Source: Zasmidium citrigriseum (taxonomy: Eukaryota > Ascomycota > Dothideomycetes > Mycosphaerellales > Mycosphaerellaceae). From it: a stretch of DNA of 64,000 bases. The stretch is from positions 1 to 64,000 of the forward strand of contig NHNW01000071.1 in the NCBI GenBank assembly GCA_002786025.1, read 5' to 3'. The notes under the pieces are model-generated. The model had not been told where the DNA came from and made no database searches. It saw only the letters and a list, made by a program, of their open reading frames with translations. Position 1 is the first letter of the stretch, and every line of letters starts with the position of its first letter. The position numbers and the translations under genes are program-made. This document shows positions 60,583 to 64,000 of this stretch, piece by piece.

Positions 60583-61226
60583 GGTGGTGTGAGAGGATGT
60601 GGGGTGGTTGTGGTGTCGCTGGAGGAAAGTTTTGGATGGCCGGATGCGTCTGAAGTCGCAGAGAAGCGTGACTAAGCGGCAGAACGCCGGCAGATCTCGG
60701 CTGCTCCAGATCTCGGTCTCGGATAGCGATCACCACCTGCGCCTGCACATGGAGCTCTCGTTGCTCGTTGCTCGAGTGCTCTTTCCTGCTTGCCAGTGAC
60801 ACCTTCCACTTTCACGAACCGCTCCTGCTTCGAGTATCGATAATACCAAGAAGCGAACGTGGCATGACCTCACCGATTCATGTTCCACAACGACACCTCG
60901 GATCACATGCATGGACTACCGATTGAATAGCTTGGGATAGATGGCACACGCGAGCATTGGATGAAGTGACAACAGCATGGATAGCAGCGTGCAGCGTTTG
61001 TTGCAGGACAAGCTGTAGGCCGAAGCAAACGACGTCTTATTGCACTTTCGCTAACATCCGTTCTTCTGGTCGGGCAGGTACGATAAGCGCAAGGTACTTG
61101 TTCCACCCTGACCATTGCAACAACACAACGCTGACAATTTGCACAGGCAGGAGCATTGGAGTAAGCCCACTCCCTTTCTTTCTCTTCTCCTCCCACCAGT
61201 ACACCCTCCATCGATCAATCGCGGTC
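60583..61226. promoter_or_regulatory. Divergent promoter region of RPB5 and VAC14
   Basis: This 644 bp stretch lies between two housekeeping genes transcribed away from each other. A pyrimidine-rich stretch (CTTTCTTTCTCTTCTCC, about 61170) sits just before the VAC14 ATG. A 5' UTR intron of VAC14 is possible. No other gene is seen. Confidence 0.5.
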
Positions 61227-64000
61227 ATGGCCTTCCTCAAACGCTCCAAGCCGCAACCCACCCCCGCTCCGGCCTCGCCTTGTCCCTTCAACGACGACTA
61301 CGAGGTCAAGCTCGACCGCTCCGATAGGAACGCGCTAAAGGAGCACGCCCACAGGCTCGAATCCACCATCCGCCAAGCCCTCACCGACGGCAATCATGAA
61401 CGCATTGGAAAGATCGTGTGGCAGCTGTGCCATGACTACGCATATGCCGTTCATCAACCACATGCAAGGAATGGAGGTCTCATAGGATTGGCTGCGGCTG
61501 CAATAGCTCTGGGATCAGTACGTTCACAAAGAGAAGATACTTAAGAGGTGGATCTAACAGACCCAGGAAGTCGCCCGCTACCTGAGCGAGATAGTACCTC
61601 CCGTACTGGCCTGCTTCTCCGATCAAGATGCGCGGGTACGGTACTACGCATGCGAGAGCATGTACAACATCGCAAAAGTCGCCAAGGGAGAGATCCTCAT
61701 CTACTTCAACGACGTCTTCGATGCCCTGGCCAAGTTGGCCGCTGATACAGAGCTATCCGTGAAGAATGGAGCTGAACTGCTGGACCGTCTTGTCAAGGAC
61801 ATCGTCTCAGAGTCAGCAGCAACATATGCGTCGGTTCTTGCGCCTGAAGCCATGCAAGGCTCGGGCGAGAATACGCCAGACCAGAGCTTGGAGATACCCA
61901 CCGCATTCAGCTTACCACGGTTCATACCGCTTCTACAGGAACGTATCAATGTTCAGAACCCTTTCGCCCGCACCTTTCTTGTATCATGGATCACACTGCT
62001 GGACCAAATCCCAGATCTCGAATTGGTCGCCTACTTGCCAAGCTTCCTGAGTGGCCTGTTGAGGTTTCTCAGTGACTCCAACGAAGACGTTCACACAACC
62101 ACAAAGACCGCCCTGGATCGCTTTCTGGTGGAGATCAAGAAGATTGCTGCTGTGAAGAAAGGCATCGCAGAGAGCAAGAAGGGCCGAGAGGAGACCAGGA
62201 AAGCCAGCGACTCAAGTTTCGCTGTGGAGAGCGACAAGGGCGACGACGCCGAGGCGGATGCTGACCTGACACAAAGCCGTGAGAACCGAGAAAGCGGCAC
62301 CATGGATCTCCCTGAGCCAGAGCTACAGACTGGTGACACCGAGGCTCAGATTCAGGATGGTGCATCTTCAATCACAGCCGCAGACGACGAAGAAGAGGTT
62401 GTCGGTGCTGGATTGGAAGACGAGTGGATACCTGGTCAGGATGTTCAAATCGATTACCCACGAATACTCGAAATCTTAGTCAACTTCCTGGCCGAGTCTC
62501 GAGAAGAGGAGATTCAGATCACGACTTTGAAGTGGATCGAGACGTTCCTGGAGATCTGCCCTGAAGATATCCTATCTTTCACGCCAAAGCTTCTACAACA
62601 GCTACTACCAGCCCTATCACACGATCGAGAACATGTCAGTCAAGTTGCGCAACGAGTCAACCAGCTTTTGATGAACTATATCATGTCGTTGCCGGAAGAT
62701 CCTGCGAAGACACAAAGTGGGCAGCCTGAGCCGGCACAGATCGCAGCTCCGGCATCTACCACACCAGCTTCCACTGGCACTCCAGCCAGCGGTGGTGGAG
62801 GTAGTCTAGCGTCTGCATTGCGGCTCTCGAAGGATGCCAATGGTAACGAGAAGCGGGAATCGATCGGCAGGTCTGGCAAGCAGGCGGCGACACCTGAACC
62901 AGACTCTGCATCGAGGACACCCCAAGTCGCCACTCCTGAGCCACCGGCAGACGACTCGGACGCAACAGACAAGCAGCACACCAATCTCGACCTCGACTAC
63001 GAAGCTGCTGTCAACGCACTTACTCTTCAGTTCTTGCACGAACACGAGGCGACCAGAGTCGCTGCACTTGCGTGGTTGATAATGTTGCACCGCAAGTCGC
63101 CGCGAAAGATTCTGGCCATTCAGGATGCAACTTTCCCAGCTCTCCTCAAGACTCTCAGCGATCCTGCGGAAGCTGTGGTGACGAGAGATCTCTTACTGCT
63201 CTCACAGATCAGCAAGAGCAGTGATGACAGCTACTTCTACTCCTTCATGGTTAACCTTCTCAAGCTGTTCGCGACTGACCGTCGATTGCTCGAGACGAGA
63301 GGGAATCTCATAATACGACAGCTCTGTCTCTCGCTATCAGCAGAGAAGATCTACCGAACCATGGCGGAGTGTTTGGAGAGGGATGAAGACGACATTGAGT
63401 TTGCTGCAATAATGGTGCAGAACCTCAACAACAACCTCATCACAGCACCCGAACTTGCGGAGCTGAGAAAGAGATTACGCAACCTCGACAGTCGTGAAGG
63501 CCAGACATTCTTCACCGTCCTCTTCAAGGCATGGTGTGTCAACGCTGTGGCGACCTTCTCTCTCTGCCTCCTCGCACAAGCCTACGAACAGGCATACAAC
63601 CTCCTCCAAATCTTCGCCGAAATCGAAATGACCGTCAACATGCTCATCCAAATTGACAAACTCGTCCAACTCCTCGAATCACCCGTCTTCACCTACCTCC
63701 GAATGCAACTCCTCGAACCCGAGCGCCACCCCAATCTCTACAAATGTCTCTACGGCCTGTTGATGCTCCTCCCTCAAAGCAGCGCCTTCGCTGCCCTCAA
63801 GAACCGCCTCAACAGCGTCTCCGCCATCGGCTACCTCCACATCGGCGTCCGTGGCCAAGGTCCCGGCGGTGGGGCAAACACGCCCTCCTCCGTGTCGACA
63901 TTCGAGCGTCAGAATCGTCTTAAGAGCCGGGAGGACGGCGGGATCAAATGGACGGAACTGCTGGAGAAGTTCAAGGCAACGCAAGATAAAGTCCGGCGGT
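61227..64000 (+). CDS. VAC14-like scaffold of the PI(3,5)P2 kinase complex, 3' end outside window
   Basis: A HEAT-repeat scaffold that holds the Fab1/PIKfyve lipid kinase and Fig4 phosphatase on the vacuole membrane and so controls PI(3,5)P2. Exon 1 is 61227-61517; a 43 bp intron follows; exon 2 runs from 61561 past the window end, over 900 codons so far. Family features are IVPPVLACFSDQDARVRYYACESMYNIAKVAKGEILIYFNDVFDALAKLAAD near the start, FIPLLQERINVQNPFARTFLVSWITLLDQIPDLELVAYLP, the Vac14-Fig4 binding region LDLDYEAAVNALTLQFLHEHEATRVAALAWL, and late HPNLYKCLYGLLMLLPQSSAFAALKNRLNSVS. A low-complexity acidic and Pro/Ser/Thr insert (about residues 310-400 and 520-590) is longer than in yeast. 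Confidence 0.92.

Overview
The window is nuclear DNA of a filamentous ascomycete (Pezizomycotina). A Dothideomycete is my best guess, but I cannot fix the genus. The evidence is: short 43-71 bp GT..AG introns with CTRAY branch sites; two Zn2Cys6 regulators with fungal-type middle domains; RPB5 and VAC14 with fungal gene structure; and two repeat blocks in which CA and TG dinucleotides are almost absent while CpG is kept, which is the mark of repeat-induced point mutation (RIP). I saw no tRNA, rRNA or CRISPR array.

Layout. 1-4430: an unidentified RIP-destroyed repeat with long frames broken only by TAG/TAA. 4635-15739: a secreted GH43 enzyme, a 2,2-dialkylglycine decarboxylase, a Zn2Cys6 regulator, an MFS exporter, a TDP2-like phosphodiesterase gene broken by one TGA, and a DAO-type flavin oxidase. 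16600-21042: small or unknown proteins, including a ten-cysteine secreted protein encoded by nine exons, eight of them 6-27 nt long, all joined in phase 0. 22224-25830: an Nha1-type Na+/H+ antiporter and a MATE transporter, tail to tail. 26631-39934: a 13.3 kb insertion made of a Ty1/copia element (minus strand, 126 bp LTRs, target duplication AAAAC) that itself contains a Ty3/gypsy chromovirus (plus strand, 171 bp LTRs, target duplication GTTTC).

40195-59227 is rich in aromatic-acid and redox genes: a PTS1-tailed 4-coumarate-CoA-ligase-like enzyme, a secreted catalase, an NmrA-like protein, a salicylate-hydroxylase-like monooxygenase, an intradiol dioxygenase, a 2,3-dihydroxybenzoate decarboxylase, a Zn2Cys6 regulator, an aldehyde dehydrogenase and a GST. 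Monooxygenase and decarboxylase would both deliver catechol to the ring-cleaving dioxygenase. The likely outcome is breakdown of salicylate or 2,3-dihydroxybenzoate, possibly of plant origin.

From 59839 to the end lie two housekeeping genes, RPB5 and VAC14 (the latter runs off the window). The gene models were assembled by hand from splice signals and protein-family continuity. In each fully resolved multi-exon model the exon lengths sum to a multiple of three.
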